DNA from: Tribonema minus
Taxonomy: Eukaryota; Sar; Xanthophyceae; Tribonematales; Tribonemataceae
DNA length: 64,000 nt
Reading direction: 5' to 3'
Assembly: GCA_017506865.1 (NCBI GenBank)
Contig: JAFCMP010000445.1
Coordinates: forward strand, 1,798,001-1,862,000
Positions 1-11,270 of this stretch are shown here, piece by piece (the first letter of the stretch is position 1; each line of letters starts with the position of its first letter). The notes beneath the pieces were generated by a model. The model did not search any database and was not told the DNA's origin. It worked only from the letters and a program-made list of their open reading frames with translations. The position numbers and the translations under genes are program-made.

Positions 1-1089
1 GATAGGCCACTGCAGTTTCATTGCCAGTTTGTACTAGTAATAAGCAAGAGCCCGTCCTCTTTCGGCTACTTGACAACTCCTGGGGTCAGCAAATGGACCC
101 AGCAACACACCGTCGGTCGAAGCAAAGCCAGTGACCCCGGGTCCAAGCGGCTTGTCGGAGTCACCTTGTTGATTCATATGACATTGTGCCGAGTTCTAGT
201 GTCTGTCTCATTGGGCTCTATGTTGTGGTGCTCAATGTTGTGTGTACGATACATCTTGCTCTCTGTGCGCGCCAGGTGTTGTCCATGCACAGTTCTTGGT
301 GCCTGTACGGAATATTCATATGATGCATCTCGGTACCCAATGGCATGCGACACAGTTGCACAAGTACTTGTTGAACAGGCACAGTGTTGTAAACGTACTG
401 ATTTGCGTTGTATTGACAGCGCTGTACAGGTATCAACATGCATTGCATCGACGACGCCTGCCAGGCGTCGTCGATGTGATGGGGCACATTTCAAATGTGA
501 CATTTGTGACAAAGAACGGCCAGCACGTGCAGTTTAGTAGACCAGGGGGCCCCCGGGGCTGCATGACGAACCGTCTGCCGTGCGAATGGCAACCGTTGAA
601 GCGTCGATCATTATCGCATAGCCGATGTTAGCGCAGAAAACCGTACTGTTGCCACACCGTCCGCAGGCAAACACCAGGGAGCAAGGTCGAACAAGCACAC
701 GGCAAGTCAGAGCGCGTACGTGTCAGTAAGAGAGCAGCATCATGATGGCATAGGTACAGTTGCAAACGGTGTTTACCATCATCTTATTGTGAACTTGTGT
801 CGGTGCAAGCTTGTTGGGTGCGCAGAGTGCCCAGGCCTTCAACTCAGGCTGCCTCTGTAGCATAGTATAGCAAGCACGAAAACACCAGTTTGCGACTGGG
901 ATTATCATAGCCTGACCTCTACATGAGACCACGTCACCAGAGTTGATCAATGAATGCAAACTGCAATACTTTTCACCATTGTCATGAGCAGCACAAGGGT
1001 AAATTGATCAATGCAAACTGCGCTGATGGTTAAAGGAGGAGAAAGCGGCTGAGCGCAACTCGAAGGCAACAGCGAATTGGGTGCTATGA
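1..1089. other. no supported gene
   Basis: Open frames here overlap each other on both strands with no shared splice logic or recognisable motif, so none is called. The only distinct structure seen is the perfect hairpin at 446-476. Confidence 0.5.
446..476. repeat. perfect 15-bp inverted repeat (hairpin)
   Basis: Bases 446-460 (CATCGACGACGCCTG) are the exact reverse complement of 462-476, with one central base. It could form a strong hairpin or cruciform. No flanking duplication or gene was found that explains it. Confidence 0.8.
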
Positions 1090-1374
1090 TGTACTTCTAC
1101 AGCCCAATGGCATGAGGAATGGGCCCCGGCGGAATTTCCGACAGCTTGTTCAATTCCGCTTACTCAATCACAAAATGGAAGCCAACCAGTTGCTGACCTG
1201 ACAGCAGATTTTGAGGGTGGTACCAATGAATTCCACGCCCAGCTTATTGCTAGCATGTGTGATTTTTGCGGAGAGATCGCCGAGATAACCCTTCTTATCC
1301 TTGAGAATTCAACTACAACCGCTTCGCATGCACCCGAAACGCTATCATGGGCGGCCAGCAGCACGTTGATGTAA
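1090..1374 (+). CDS. open stretch, possible 3' exon of unknown protein
   Basis: A 94-codon frame is open from just after a TGA at 1087-1089 to TAA at 1372-1374, without a good initiating Met, so it would have to be an exon. The composition looks protein-like (acidic, a CDFCGE motif) but matches no family I recognise. No donor or acceptor partner was identified. It may be chance or a decayed remnant. Confidence 0.2.
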   Translation, partial: CTSTAQWHEEWAPAEFPTACSIPLTQSQNGSQPVADLTADFEGGTNEFHAQLIASMCDFCGEIAEITLLILENSTTTASHAPETLSWAASSTLM

Positions 1375-1543
1375 TGCTTCAGTGAGTTGTACTACAAGTT
1401 GTGTTGGCTTGTCAATGAGTGACGACCGGTGCTGCAGGGAATAAGCGCAACGTAAGAGCCATTACATGGCTTGCGCATCATCAATTTGATGATCAAAGCT
1501 TGTACACGCGCATGTGGCATCACAAGATACTATGAATATACAA

Positions 1544-1797
1544 CAAGTAATAACTATAGATGTCTCACTGGAATATACCGATAAAATACTGAAAGAAGGC
1601 CATAAAATGTATCACTCTTTGGTGTTGATGTGTTCACTCCGTGCAAAAACGCATCAAGTAATAGATGCATCAAGTAATAACTACATGTCTCACCTGAAAT
1701 ATACCGATATAATATTGGAAGAAGGCCATAAACTGTATCACCTCATGGTGTTGGTGTGTTAACTCCAAACGTCAACATGAGACTGCTGCTGCTGTGC
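1544..1797. repeat. two diverged tandem copies of a 127-bp unit
   Basis: The unit starting CAAGTAATAACTA at 1544 is repeated from 1671 with substitutions and small indels (shared blocks include AATATACCGATA and GAAGGCCATAAA). The plus-strand open frame over it is a by-product of the duplication. Confidence 0.75.
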
Positions 1798-2226
1798 GCC
1801 AAGGTGTTGTTGATGCAACGCATCTCGGTACCGTACCTGTTGACTAGGACACTTGGGCGCACACTGCTGACTGGTCAGATTTGCTTGCAGAAGTGCATGA
1901 TACGTGGTGAATTGTATGGATTGTTGAACATTGCAACTTTTATCTGCAGAGGGCCAGACTTTCAATTTGAGGCTATTCTTAGACTTTGACAATCACCTGT
2001 ACGCCGATATTTGCAGCATGGATCATGCCTTACAATCATACTTCTATGCTGCACAAGGCACTGCACAATGGTGATGCGACAAACTTTGCAAGCTTGCTGA
2101 TAGTCAGTGTTGCCGCAACAAGGCTTGACGCACCTGCAGGTGCATGACCAGAGCAGGGCCTTAGGCTTGCATCACACTTGCCGCACAAACTGCTATTAGA
2201 AGGTCAGTAGCCTTGATGTCACTTAC

Positions 2227-2297
2227 CATTGGCCAAATTTCCACAAATGACGAGTTGGTGACCATCACGATCGCCTCATAATTGTAAATAGCTCCAC
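2227..2297 (-). CDS. gene A: beta-helix coil exon, frame broken by 1 nt
   Basis: On the minus strand a CTCAG acceptor precedes GTGGAGCTATTTACAATTA and a GTAAGT donor follows. The translation starts GAIYNYEAIVMVTNSSF, a Pmp-like coil. After the conserved F the frame ends as VEIWPM, whereas the coil consensus wants N.A.G at that position. The exon is 71 bp where phase 1-1 coil exons should be a multiple of three. One missing base, most likely in the short A run near the 3' end of the exon, explains both. It may be a real lesion or a sequencing error. Confidence 0.55.
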
Positions 2298-2674
2298 CTG
2301 AGCAACGCACAGTGTTGCAACATCCAGAGGCATCCAGAGGCAGGGTAAAATACCCAGCCTGATGCATGCGGTGCTGAATCAGTGAGCAACAGCAGCAGCA
2401 AACTTATATGCCTTGATCGCACAAACACAGGGATACTGCAGGCACTGCCATCACGCATGTGCAACTGGTGAAGTTGAATCATGACCTACCATCTGTCCAG
2501 TAGATAATTAGTGGGTGTTGGGTTGACAGCCGTCACAACGGACTCACGATCGGCGCAGATCCGCCACGCGAGATTGGAGAGCGTCGCGCCACAGCCAGAC
2601 ATCAAGTGGCAAAAGAGACAAACTGCAAATTAAGTAACTGGAAACATTGGCGCTCGTGTTTGTTGAAGCAGCCG

Positions 2675-2692
2675 CAGCAGCAGCAGCAGCAG
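2675..2692 (-). repeat. (CTG)6 tract, in sense orientation of gene A
   Basis: Six CAG units on the plus strand, hence CTG on the gene A coding strand, lie inside a gene A intron. CTG tracts also lie in sense orientation in the introns of gene C on the other strand. Confidence 0.8.
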
Positions 2693-3364
2693 CCTGCACA
2701 TGCACATGCGACAACGCAAACCAAGCACACCTCCACAGCTACCGCATACCAGTGTGCCACGAAACCATACAAAGAAGGATGCAACACCCACCTCTGCTTC
2801 ATCACCGGTTGCATCCACCTCTGCTGCATCACCGTGACCGATTGCTGTCGCTAGCTGCCATGCATGTAAAGTTGGAATTCAATCTGGTGACTGGCATGTT
2901 GGCTTGTCAGTCGTTGAGGTTTGAGGTATCTGGTCACCAGCGGCTGCTGAGACATGAGTTGACACCATGATGGCAAAGTCGACGCACGCGCTTAAATTTC
3001 CAGTGATTCTTTTACAAGTGATGATGCGACTGGAAGGCTTTGTGTATGAGCTACACGTGGGTGAAGCAAGAATTGGCGCATGCAGTAAATGTGCGACAAA
3101 ACACATGCCAAATTCAGCACGTACTATCAAGTAATTCCTATAACATGACATCTGTAGTACACGCTACACTCGCAAAAGAGGCACATTAGTCTCCAAGTGC
3201 GGCACACCTGCTGCCAATGTCAATGGCTTCGTCCCATCCTCCACGCTCCCTCAGAAATCGCAATGATCATATGATATCCAAAGCCCCGTTGGCTCTGGCC
3301 CTGGGGCTGAGCCAGGCTTGCACGCCACATGTTAATTGTAGTAATTCTTGAAAGCTGGACATAC

Positions 3365-3478
3365 CTGTAGCTTTATTCCCCGTAAAGTTCGATGAGCGAC
3401 ACAATAAAGTGCCTTCGTTGTATATGGCACCGCCAGACTGAATTTGTTCCTGATTCTGTGCTTGAACATCGCCAATAC
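3365..3478 (-). CDS. gene A: beta-helix coil exon (phase 1-1)
   Basis: A CCGCAG acceptor and AG|GTATGT donor bound 114 bp (38 codons), phase 1 at both ends. The translation contains SGGAIYNEGTLLCRSSNFTG then NKATG, a textbook Pmp-like coil (GGAI ... F..N.A). It follows exon 1 of gene A in compatible phase, separated by a 1.4-kb intron. An additional exon may lie between them: a minus-strand stretch near 4500-4650 reads SSVVSFNRDSG, but I could not place its splice sites. Confidence 0.7.
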
Positions 3479-4876
3479 CTGCGGCACAGCAACTCGACCG
3501 GCACCGAGTAATGAGGATCACATTGGTGACAGTCTTACGATTTCTGCATTCTTTGAAATGCAGTGGTATTAAAACATGCTGCAGCCGCATCATGCTGTTG
3601 CAGACTTTAAGGACTGCCATGTGGCACAAGTTCTGAGAAGACGTTCAATTTGTGTGCTGGCTGCATGACAGTGCTGGCACCATGCGTCCTACAGTAGTAT
3701 AGTCATGATGCTGGCATGTGAACCCTGATTGATGGCACCACCTGATACTCATGCCAACTTTCAGGCTATAGTATAAGCTATAACAGCGTCAGCTCATCGA
3801 CAGGCGCGTGGAATTCGATACGGGCCGTGTGGTCAAAACAGCTTGCCAAAGGCTACAAACCTGCTGGTTATACCGCTTGCACTGCACTTCTGGTGCCACT
3901 TATAAATATCAAATGTTACTTGCTACAGCGTCACCCTTCATACAGTTCAGATTGAATTACTGGAATTGAATTTGAGTCTGGACAGCGTCTCGAGTCTTGT
4001 CGATAGTAAAGACTTGGTGTTTGTGCTGAGCTCCTGGGGTCGAAAGGGGGGTCCAGGGAGTCCGGGACGTGCGTATGTTAGGCGAATTAACTGAGGAAAC
4101 GGTATATTTTTTAAATGATAGAGAATCACATGTGCAGGCTAGCACATCATACTGTACTAACACACAGCGCAGAAGCAAACGGAGGCAGCTGAAGGTAACA
4201 CACACACTTCGTGGTGAAAGCGGAGATCAACGAAGGTGAAGCAAGGAAGGAAGGAAGCAGCATGACTAGCAAAAAACAAACCTGAGCGTGCCAGCTCATG
4301 ATTGCTGAGTACCAATAATCTGGAGTTGAGCTCCAACAGCTTGCGAACAAAACCGCACTTCAGCTACAACGTTAAGTGCAACCCTCAACTAGGGCATACA
4401 ACCCTAATTGTGCAGCAGCGCAATATTGCAACACAGCGAAGCATTAGGTGTACTACATTCCTGTTTATCACTTGCTGGCTTCAAGTTGATCGCCCTGACT
4501 GTCCGACCGCAGCAATTTTGACATCATCAACAGCACCAACTCTGCCGGAGTCACGATTGAATGAGACCACCGAGCTGGTCAGGACCTGCAGGCTCTGAGA
4601 ATCAAATACTGCTGCCAAAACACTGCTCGCCATCAGCAATTTCACGGCTTTCACCACTTGCAAACAGCAGCACAACCTGCTGCCGCAGACACTGGTGCTG
4701 CAGCGACTGATGGCGTGAAATAGGGGCCGGTGCACAAGTCATCTGAAGCGGTCACTCAAGCTGAAGAAAGGGGGGGGGCTTGTGACTTTTGCCTGTGAAA
4801 AAAGCCGACAGAAAAAAATATTGTGGGCCTCACAAGTATCGATGAGACGGTAACGAGGCCTGATGTCGGCACTCAC

Positions 4877-5396
4877 CATTAAACCGGAATGCGCAGGCGT
4901 CCAATGTTAGCTTTCCGCCCCTGGCCACCATGATAGCCCCTCCCTGTACATAATGGCCATGCTGCAACACCATGCCGCTAAGCCGCACCTCACCGCCTGT
5001 GCCCACTCTCAGCAGACGAGTCCTGTGCTGGCCATCAATCACAGCTGGAATTGACGCACTTTTTGACCAGATCCTCAGCCTTTTTCCTTTGGCGACGACC
5101 AAGGTGTTGTCAAGTCGGACCGTCCCGTCCCACTCAACGTCGATGTGCTTGCCTTCACACGCCGCCTGTTGCTGCACCAGTTTGTTCGCCGTCTTTGTGT
5201 TCTTGACAACATACGGCTCCTTTGGCAGATTGCATACGACAGGCGCCTCTGGACCAGGTGCGCCATGTGGAGGCGCTGCTGCCCGGTGCTGGACATCAAG
5301 CGGTACACCCTTGAGGCGAAGTGAGTGCCCCTGGGCCAGCAGCACCAGAAAGGCTATCACTGTTGAAAGTCCATGTCCAAACCTTGCTGGCAGCAT
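4877..5396 (-). CDS. gene A: first exon, signal peptide plus beta-helix start
   Basis: ATG at 5396 opens a 173-codon exon ending in phase 1 at a GTGAGT donor. Residues 1-25 form a signal peptide (MLPARFGHG, then a hydrophobic core ending AQGHS), so the product is secreted or a type I surface protein. A Cys-containing spacer follows. From about residue 90 parallel beta-helix character appears: runs such as VRLDNTLVV and LRVGTGGEVRLSGMVLQHG, then GGAIMVARGGKLTLDACAF and N at the exon end. This is the N-terminal organisation of algal/protist Pmp-like beta-helix membrane proteins. The C-terminal TM part of this gene is not in the window. The start is chosen because it gives the signal peptide. 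Function is unknown; surface adhesion or sensing is only a guess. Confidence 0.8.
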
Positions 5397-7079
5397 CGTG
5401 TAGAAGAATTAATCCGCCTGACTTTCTCGATCTCAGAAGTAGATGCAGGGCGAGCTGGAGCACCTGCACATATGCGAACCCCAACGAGCAGGTTTTAACA
5501 CATGCAAGACCGACACGACGGAAGCTCGCAATGCCAGTGACATGCATGCAAACGCAGACCAAACTGCGACTGCCCAGCACACAGCATGATCTGAGGCAGG
5601 CTACAGCACATTGTCACAGGTCATGGTGAGCAGCTCTGGTTGTTTGAAAAAAGCATCCTTTATTTTTGAAAAGCTTGCCGTCGACGCGCTGACCACCAGC
5701 CTTTGGAAATATGCATCGCATGAGCACAATTTCAAGTGCCCAAAGCACGCCTTGCACCTTCTTCCTCCTCGTTGCCCGTCGTGCTGATCTCGGCGCAACC
5801 CTGCAGGGTTGATCATTGAAGAAGGTGAAGTTCGTTTCGTACTTAACTGTGAAGTTTGTGAAGTTTCGTTCGAGGCGCAGGAGCTCCAACACAGCACGCT
5901 ATGACATGAAGTCTATGCTGTTGAAAGCAAGATAGCGGACATCTGTACCATCTGACAGGTGCAGAAGATGTCCTCCACCACTCGCACAAGTGTGAGCAAC
6001 CACCAGACCTTCGTGGACGCACTATGGTGGTCTCGGTGAGTGGTAATTTTGGAAAGCAAACGTTGACTTCGGCAGAGAACGCATGAGTGTGTACGTGTGC
6101 GACTTTGCAAAGCACGCGTCACTTTGTTTAATCAAAAGGCTGCCGTATCTTCTTGCTGACATTCATGTGAACGCCAGATGCAACGTCTACCCATGTACTC
6201 TGGCTGCGACTGTGATTCGATTGCTCTTGTGTGCTTTGTATCAATGTTGTTGACTAAAGTTTGTCACTGCAACATGTCACGTAACTGTTACAGCAGATGC
6301 TGCAGTGCTAAACACTGCTCCGCAAGAGTGCTACTGTCATGTAAATGTTACAGCAGATGCTGCAGTGCTAAACACTGCTCCGCAAGGGTAGCAATCACAT
6401 GCAGCAATCCTGGCCACTGGACCATCAGCAGGACCTTCGACATGTGTACCTGCTTAACAACTTGCGCACTGTGTATCATGCTTACAGTGGTGGGTGACAC
6501 TAAAGCTGCACTAGTTGGCCATGAGCTCTCTGAAATGCAGCTGGATCTGAAAGCTCTGTGCGCTGCTGTTGATTGCAGGCAGTAGAGTATGTCAGAACGC
6601 TAAAAAGCTTGCACATGGAAATCTGTTGGCTACTGCAGATATGGTGGCACTTTCTGACTCGAGGCCAATCGCCACAGCAGCGGCGACCACAGCTGTTGGT
6701 GAAAGGCATTCAATCTGGCGGCTTACCGCACCTTGTCACCTGAAGCTCTACGATATTCTGATTTGTTTCCATGTACTGGCAGAAACAACTCTCATCCCAA
6801 ACGGCCTGCATGACAATCAACTGGCCGGTCTTTGAAGCTTATAGACTATTGGGCTGCAGTGCTGAAAATGTGTGCTGTTATATCTGCTCAGAGTACAATT
6901 GTGAATAATAACCACGAGCCAGTCGCCTATTCGGAAGTACCGAACGTTCTGTAGTGGGTCTCGCTGGCGCGCCAATGTCTTCCTCTGTCCACCGCCAGTC
7001 TGTGATCTCTAACACCATTACTGCTCATTGCCGCTGTTGTGCGCTCATGCCTCTACCTTCCACTTGTGATGATATGCAG
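5397..7079. other. intergenic region between gene A and the 7.1-kb gene
   Basis: It should hold the gene A promoter and the upstream exons of the plus-strand gene ending at 7614, but I could not fix any exon. A minus-strand frame at 5614-5892 looks slightly protein-like without a recognisable motif. The only clear structure is the 60-bp tandem duplication at 6275-6394. Confidence 0.4.
6275..6394. repeat. 60-bp tandem duplication
   Basis: 6275-6334 and 6335-6394 are near-identical copies (shared core CAGCAGATGCTGCAGTGC and CTAAACACTGCTCCGCAAG). A few substitutions indicate a fairly recent event. Confidence 0.9.
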
Positions 7080-7614
7080 GCTGTACGTGGCAACGCTGCT
7101 GACGGATGCGTTGCTGCTGCTGGCAGCGGCCAAAGCCCTCGACAGTTACGCACAGCAGCTGCGCTCCGCAAATGACTACCGCACCGCATGCTATGGCGCC
7201 GTCCTGACGGCGGTTGTATTTGCACTCATTGCCATCATGGTGGGGCGCGCATGTAGAGCGGCGCGCGGCGGCGGCAGCGGCGGCGGCGGCAGCGGCAGCG
7301 GCAGGAGTGATGGCGAGGGGGATGGGGGGGGCAGGAAGATCGCCATAAACTGGCACGACCTGTTCCGTGCGACGCACACGGGGCGCATCGTGAGCGCGGT
7401 GATGACTATGATCAGCGCGATGCGCATGCGCGACGCATGGGTGGCGGGCAACAGAGGGCCGGACGCGCCGCTGACGCGCGTCCTCACGGGCATGGTGTTC
7501 GGCTTCATACTGAGCACTGCCGCGCTGACATACCTGCACGCGTCGGCGCGGAAGGTGTACATGGAGGTCGGGCGGCTGCGGCGCGTTGCCAAGGGGACGC
7601 GCCTGTGGCAGTAG
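7080..7614 (+). CDS. last exon of an unrecognised three-TM membrane protein
   Basis: An acceptor at 7077-7079 (GATATGCAG) opens a frame that runs 178 codons to a TAG stop. Three hydrophobic segments are visible: LYVATLLTDALLLLAAAKAL, GAVLTAVVFALIAIMVG and LTGMVFGFILSTAALTYL. A Gly/Ser-rich cytosolic or lumenal linker lies between the second and third (GGGSGGGGSGSG), followed by a basic segment. The C-terminus is basic (RLRRVAKGTRLW). Upstream exons were not resolved. The Gly linker is encoded by a GGC-rich tract prone to slippage. No family is recognised; the frame, TM pattern and downstream TGTAA support a real gene end. Confidence 0.6.
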
Positions 7615-7730
7615 CTAGACGTCTGTGTACATTGTGCCGCCCTGTACATGAAACTCACTTGTACGTAATAGATGCGCGAGCCAACATGGCTCATATGCAG
7701 TATTTGATGCTAAGTTGCTTGTCTTGTCTG

Positions 7731-7735
7731 TGTAA
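7731..7735 (+). promoter_or_regulatory. TGTAA polyadenylation-type signal
   Basis: TGTAA, the usual chlorophyte polyadenylation signal, lies about 117 nt after the stop of the preceding exon. Confidence 0.4.
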
Positions 7736-7916
7736 ACCATTGTGCGCTTTCTGGTAATTGCAACGTGCACATTTGCGCCACTTTCCTCAGTCCCCCAAAG
7801 CCGGCATATTTCTCAGGATCTCAAACTTGAAGTCGGCGCGTCACTGGTCTCCTCGTTGGAAACATACACGGGACACAGGACAGCGCTGAGCGCGAGTGGC
7901 TTATGCATCATACACC

Positions 7917-8011
7917 ATGAGCGAGTTGCCAACGCTGCTGGGCGCTGAGCCAGCGGTGGCGAGAGCAGCTGATGCACCGCTGGACTCAGTTTACGGCGAT
8001 GTGAAGGATGA
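7917..8011 (+). CDS. possible first exon of the MATE gene
   Basis: ATG at 7917 begins MSELPTLLGAEPAVARAADA and an acidic soluble stretch, the sort of N-terminal tail that precedes the first MATE helix. A weak donor (GAT|GTGAAG) follows in TACGGCGATGTGAAG. No exon encoding the N-terminal six helices was found between here and 8551, so the link to the MATE exons is speculative. Confidence 0.2.
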
Positions 8012-8550
8012 TGCCGTCTCACGCTCGCGTACCTCGCGCGCGCGCCGCTGCCGGAGCACTGCTCGCCGTTGAGCGCTGTTGTGACAAAGATCCCGGCGTT
8101 CCGGAAGGTCCGTGATGATAAATATGATGAAGTACGTTGAGCAAGTAAAGCCTGGCAGTGGAACTTCCATTGTACACTAACGGCCCCGCGTCTTGGAAGG
8201 TGCATGAGGATTGTTACAGGAGTGCGCTGTTGAAGTACATCTTGGCAACATGAAGCAGGTGCAACAATGTAGCAAGTCCATCATATGTGCGTTGTGCTGC
8301 ATTTGACGGCAGGCACTCTTGTAGCGCAGCACCTGAATGCAATGAACCATCTGAAAGCATGTAGGGGCAGATGACCCACAATACTGTCATTGTCTGGTAT
8401 TTAGTGTCTCTAGTTTTTCAAGTCTTTGCTTACATGACTCAAACCCAGTTTTATCACCCCAGCGACATTCATTCGTTTGTTTGTTGTTCTCCTCATGAAG
8501 CTTTGCTCACGCAGCACGCACACAAACGCACTGCCCTCGTGCCGCTGCAG

Positions 8551-8751
8551 GCGCGCGGCGCGTTCGTGGTGCTGGCCATGCAGGGCGCGCTCATGATGGG
8601 CGTAGAAGAGGGCAGTTTCAACGTAACCACCGCCTTCGCAGCGCGGCTCGGCGACGTTGATGTGGCAGCGCATGCGGCCATCATCAGCGTCATCGTCGTC
8701 ACCTTCTATGGCTTCCCGTACGGCATCTCAATCGCGGCATCCATTCGCGTG
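8551..8751 (+). CDS. MATE family transporter, exon for middle helices
   Basis: Acceptor CCGCTGCAG and donor GTG|GTGAGT bound 67 codons, phase 0-0. The translation (ARGAFVVLAMQGALMMGVEE, then AHAAIISVIVVTFYGFPYGI and AASIRV) matches the start of the second half of MATE (multidrug and toxic compound extrusion) cation antiporters, membrane proteins that export organic compounds in exchange for H+ or Na+. The plant/algal form has an E in helix 7 and a STRV-GN-LGA motif, here SIRV|GNLLGA across the intron. The N-terminal half of the protein was not found upstream, so the gene may be 5'-truncated. Confidence 0.75.
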
Positions 8752-9459
8752 GTGAGTCACCGCTTACATATTCATGTCCTGTCCGCAGGCGGGGCGTGAG
8801 TCATCACTTGTGCGGCGCCTGATGCATCATTGCTGGACAACCGAAATGGCACGCAGCAATCTACTTCAAGTACACACATGGCTACCTGCTCAAAGCGACC
8901 TGAGCGGCACCCGGCAACCATTGTGCGCCCTGGTGTGACGTGTGGTGGTTATAGTTGAGACTGTGCTTACTTTGGGGAGCCATTTGGTCTGTTGGGCTAG
9001 TATCAGGGCCAGCTTCCGTGCTTGTCTCTCAGTCTCCAAGGTTCCCAGTACTGCTGTTTAGAACAACTGAAACTCCCCAGGTCACAAGTTTAAACCCTAA
9101 CAGTGGGTCTTGAACTTGTTCCCTTTGGAACCTTAAGTCATTTCTAACCTGCTGCATTCTGAACTCTTGAGTATGACCGGATACCAGAAACTGCTCATCA
9201 TATACTGCGGAGTGATTCGTTTGTGCAGGACACATATATCAAACCGTGTCACTGGCATCAGGTACCGGCACTGAATTGTCTGCGCTGCGGCATGGGCGTC
9301 GCTACCGCTGAGACATGCACGCATCGCCGCACTCGGTGGTTGGGCCAAGTGCGTGTCTTCTGCTTCCAGCAGGCTTCTTCTATTTCATCATTGAAGTAAG
9401 CACCTGCTCTTACAGCGGCACTGAAGGTAGTGATGTTTGCCGCCAGTGCATGCATGCAG

Positions 9460-9528
9460 GGTGACCTGCTGGAAGCGCAGCAGCCGCGCGTGGCACTCAT
9501 GTCCGCCTCACTCGCCTTCCTCATCATT
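9460..9528 (+). pseudogene. decayed duplicate of the GNLLGAQQ MATE exon
   Basis: After a GCATGCAG acceptor the frame reads GDLLEAQQPRVALMSASLAF, clearly homologous to GNLLGAQQPHLTRVSAYLAV of the 9614 exon in the same phase. Similarity ends after about 23 codons and a TGA follows at 9565. It is either a degenerate tandem exon copy or, less likely, a poison exon. Confidence 0.7.
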
Positions 9529-9613
9529 GATGTACTGCGTATACTCATCTACTTACCATTGAACTGATGACATTTGCCCATTGAAGTCATGACTTTGCCG
9601 CCGGTGTGTGCAG

Positions 9614-9811
9614 GGCAACCTGCTGGGCGCACAGCAACCGCACCTCACGCGTGTGTCCGCCTACCTGGCCGTCGCTGCCGGCGGCTTCTTCATGCTGCTC
9701 TGCGGCGTGTTGATGAGCGGCGGCGCGCAGCGCCTGGGCTACGTCTTCACTGCTAATCAAGACGTTGTCGATGCGATCGCCACCATTGCGCCTTTGGGGG
9801 GCATGTTCCAG
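9614..9811 (+). CDS. MATE family transporter, GNLLGAQQ exon
   Basis: Acceptor GTGTGCAG; 66 codons, phase 0. It begins GNLLGAQQPHLTRVSAYLAV, joining the previous exon to give the MATE motif RVGN.LGA. It continues through two helices to DVVDAIATIAPLGGMFQ, the MATE segment just before the conserved DG motif. To keep the motif intact the exon must end at CAG|GCGGGT, a GC-AG type intron; the alternative GT donor at G|GTGCAC would change the phase. Confidence 0.75.
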
Positions 9812-9879
9812 GCGGGTGCACATATTTCAGCATCGAAAAGCCACCTGAGGCACTGTTGAAAGTACTGGTAACTGATGCA

Positions 9880-10010
9880 TGGACGTCATTGCCGCCGTTG
9901 CTGCCATTGGGACACTGGTGGGCTTGTTCAGGCGAGTAGTTTACTGCACTTCTTGAAGTCAGCCTTCACCGTCACTCAGCACGTTGTTGATGCCATCACC
10001 GCCGGCGCTG
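9880..10010 (+). pseudogene. two short decayed copies of the 3' part of the preceding MATE exon
   Basis: Around 9880-9930 a frame reads DVIAAVAAIGTLVGLF, and around 9978-10008 another reads HVVDAITAGADD. Both resemble DVVDAIATIAPLGGMF of the functional exon. Neither has a full exon structure. Confidence 0.5.
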
Positions 10011-10466
10011 ATGACAGGCAGTTCCACATTACTTCACTGTTGAAGTTCATTGAGTCGCATTTGTCTTGAAGCTAAGGTGCATTCCAAGCATGTCCCATAC
10101 TGGCTGCGCTACAGAGGCTGGGCGCATTCCGAGCATGTCGTCAATTTCAACATCGCATGCTTGCGGAATTGGTGTTTTCTTGGTCAAGCCGCTATTGACA
10201 TCATTTTCATCATGCCATGGCACTGTCGCTGCCAATAAGTCACTGACTGGCGGTATGCGCGCGAGTGTCATCAATGAAGCAAATCAGAGGCGTTTTTGAT
10301 GCGCACAAACCCCAAGTACTCATTCATGTTCGAGAATGCACACGTTTGCCATCTGCATGCACGTCTCCAGCCACGAAAATGATGAATACGTAAAGTTGTG
10401 ATTGTGTGCTCATTGCAGCGCTCAATGCTGCAGTTGCTGTGCTGGTGATGCCACCTGCTACTGCAG

Positions 10467-10551
10467 ATCTTCGATGGCACCCAGGGGACGTGCGCAGGGG
10501 CACTCAGGGGCTTGGGCAGACAGCGCGAGGTGCTCATCTTTAACATTCTAG
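10467..10551 (+). CDS. MATE family transporter, DGTQ/LRG exon
   Basis: Acceptor CTACTGCAG and a strong donor AG|GTACGT bound 85 bp, phase 0 to 1. The translation IFDGTQGTCAGALRGLGRQ then EVLIFNIL matches the MATE signature DG.Q....G.LRG.G.Q. It joins the previous exon at Q|IFDG and the next at G|GC. Confidence 0.8.
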
Positions 10552-10571
10552 GTACGTAGGTATGCATGCAG

Positions 10572-10591
10572 GCGCTCATCTTCAACATCCT
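10572..10591 (+). pseudogene. partial duplicate of the LIFNIL exon end
   Basis: Twenty bases after the functional donor, a TATGCATGCAG acceptor is followed by GCGCTCATCTTCAACATCCT, again encoding LIFNIL, but the GTACGT donor is not conserved. Confidence 0.55.
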
Positions 10592-11026
10592 AAGTCATGG
10601 TGCCCTAATGGGTGGGGCATCAGTAAATTCAGCGGCAGAAGGTCACCCAAGCGCATCAATTTCTCCTGGGGTGCGCGCAGCGCAACCAACCCTCCCCCTT
10701 ATCCTGCCAATCTTAACTTTCAACTGCCAGAGTGCCTGCCGCACGTGAGCGGACAGCACACGAACAACAAGGTGCTGTAGTCTGCGCCACTGAGCTGCAC
10801 ATTCTTTGGACCAATCCCTACCCCTGTTCTTAACCTTACTCAACCTTAGGTGTGTGGGATGCTCCTTGCGCAACCCAAGCCGTCCAGGCCTCCCCTAGGC
10901 ACCCTGGGCTGATGCATGGGCCTAATACACGGCTACCACATCTTGTCTACCAGACCACAACCTGCGCGGCGCCTGCGCCAATCCTGACGTCTTAACCACC
11001 AGTGCCCCTTGCATATTCTGTTGCAG

Positions 11027-11100
11027 GCCTCTGGTGCGTGGGCGTGCTGAGCGGCTACCTAGCCTTCACCATGCTGACGCAGGGCAACCGCCATCATTGA
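11027..11100 (+). pseudogene. decayed duplicate of the final MATE exon
   Basis: After TGTTGCAG the frame reads GLWCVGVLSGYLAFTMLTQ and stops at TGA 11098. The 5' part is nearly identical to the functional exon at 11271 (GLWCVDVLSGYLLGF) and shares its phase, but the rest diverges. Confidence 0.75.
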
Positions 11101-11270
11101 CCTCGTTGATCCCCTCACAATATTCTGCCTGACGCTGAGGTAGCGCCTTCTAGCGTGCAGGCCTTCGGTCTACCAGCACGCAATAAACTCAAGCATGGCA
11201 GCTGGCTGTGACACTCACAAAACCAACTTGCAACTTAACACGCCTACTGTCGTACGCTGCAACTTCTCAG

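Noticed and set aside
70..631. Several overlapping open frames on both strands of the first 0.6 kb
   Set aside because: They overlap each other in different frames, have no recognisable motif and no shared splice pattern; most likely chance.
2606..2970. Poly-Gln/Ala/Cys frames over the CAG tract
   Set aside because: All six frames stay open because of the triplet repeat; the tract lies in a gene A intron.
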